From contig CANMEI010000001.1 of NCBI GenBank assembly GCA_947496695.1, positions 496,001 to 560,000 on the forward strand: a stretch of DNA of 64,000 nucleotides. Reading direction: 5' to 3'. Positions within the stretch are counted from its first letter, which is position 1; every line of letters starts with the position of its first letter. Of the stretch, positions 63,615-64,000 are shown in pieces. Under the pieces are notes generated by a model. The model did not search any database and had not been told where the DNA came from. It saw only the letters and a program-made list of their open reading frames with translations. The position numbers and the translations under genes are program-made. The stretch is from an uncultured Cellulophaga sp. (GTDB lineage Bacteria > Bacteroidota > Bacteroidia > Flavobacteriales > Flavobacteriaceae).

Positions 63615-64000
63615 ATGTACCCATTAATAAGAAATAGAAGACTTCGTAAAAATGAAACCATACGTAGTTTAGTGCGCGAAACTATTATCTCACCAAATGA
63701 TTTTTTAGTCCCTCTTTTTATATGTGAAGGCAAAGGAGTTAAAGAAGAGATTGCATCTATGCCAAATTATTATAGGTACAGTTTAGATTTTATCAAAAAA
63801 GAAGTAAAAGAACTTTGGCAAATGGGTTTACGTTCTGTATTGCTTTTTGTAAAGGTTCCTGATGAATTAAAAGATAACAAAGGAGCTGAAGTTACCAATC
63901 CTGATGGGTTAATGCAACGTGCCATAAAAGCTATAAAAGACACCTGTCCGGATATGATTGTAATGACAGATGTTGCTTTTGACCCATATTCAAAATATGG
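63615..64000 (+). CDS. hemB: Porphobilinogen synthase, cut by the window end
   Basis: Joins two 5-aminolevulinate molecules into porphobilinogen. The 128 residues present begin MYPLIRNRRLRKNETIRSLV and continue with LIVPLFICEGKG-like FLVPLFICEGKGVKEEIASM near residue 31, RYSLDFIKKEV near 54, GLRSVLLFVKVPDELKDNKG and MTDVAFDPYSKYG at the cut, the opening third of HemB (about 325 residues in full). The metal/active-site region is outside the window. It completes the hem group. Confidence 0.93.
   Translation, partial: MYPLIRNRRLRKNETIRSLVRETIISPNDFLVPLFICEGKGVKEEIASMPNYYRYSLDFIKKEVKELWQMGLRSVLLFVKVPDELKDNKGAEVTNPDGLMQRAIKAIKDTCPDMIVMTDVAFDPYSKY

Noticed and set aside
1-64000. CRISPR array, prophage, insertion sequence or defence island
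   Set aside because: I saw no regularly spaced repeats, integrase, transposase, phage structural gene or restriction gene anywhere.

Overview
The window is AT-rich (roughly 30% GC by eye) chromosomal DNA from a member of the Flavobacteriaceae (Bacteroidota). Lineage evidence: DUF3078, DUF1460, DUF3109 and YwqK-type proteins; a zinc protease of the DUF5117/DUF5118 type; secreted proteins ending their signal peptides in AQ or SQ; no Shine-Dalgarno sequences; and many copies of the Bacteroidota -7 promoter box TAnnTTTG placed 4-51 nt ahead of start codons. The genus cannot be resolved. I see no rRNA, tRNA, CRISPR array, prophage, insertion sequence or plasmid gene. The content is core chromosome in short operons on both strands.

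Layout. 0-13 kb: YwqK-like protein, aspS, a ClC chloride channel, cold-shock protein, tadA, dxs plus a DUF3078 protein, dgt, and a PiT phosphate transporter fused to a PhoU-like domain. 13-22 kb (mostly minus): a large secreted zinc protease, the yicC-gmk-nadD operon, and a sugar group (TIM-barrel isomerase, DUF1080 lipoprotein, Gfo/Idh/MocA oxidoreductase) split by an ASCH-domain gene. 21.7-22.7 kb: a 1-kb gene-poor stretch with a 29-codon membrane-peptide ORF and its own terminator. 22.7-36 kb: a LytTR regulator and TPR histidine kinase pair, DUF3109, MarC, S41 protease, dCMP deaminase, HupE, TerB-DnaJ, bacilliredoxin, PlsC, HD hydrolase, radical SAM protein, and an enoyl-CoA hydratase operon. 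36-46 kb: a hidden frameshifted small gene, GNAT, an NtrY-like kinase, hemJ, a sortilin-like Asp-box protein, EcsC, MATE and hemH. 46-52 kb: MscS, a giant TraB/GumN protein, DUF1460 and ThuA. 52.5-64 kb: an AraC regulator divergent from hemA-hemCD-trkH-trkA-hemE-EI24-GNAT-hemF-rluA-SEC-C-hemB.

The most coherent theme is aerobic heme synthesis. HemA, HemB (cut by the window end), a HemC-HemD fusion, HemE, oxygen-dependent HemF, HemJ and HemH all lie within 25 kb; only HemL is not seen. K+ uptake genes (trkH, trkA), a pseudouridine synthase and a SEC-C protein sit inside the hem run.

No obviously new multi-gene system is visible. The best leads are: a small basic Cys-containing protein encoded across two frames at 36.3 kb (A-run indel or programmed -1 slip); an RluA enzyme whose S4 domain extends upstream of any ATG, GTG or TTG; a three-fold internal repeat in the giant TraB/GumN protein; the 29-codon membrane peptide; a 21-bp-period direct repeat ahead of the LytTR gene; and a 15-bp-arm palindrome between araC and hemA. 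Two of these depend on homopolymer runs, so base-call errors need to be excluded first.
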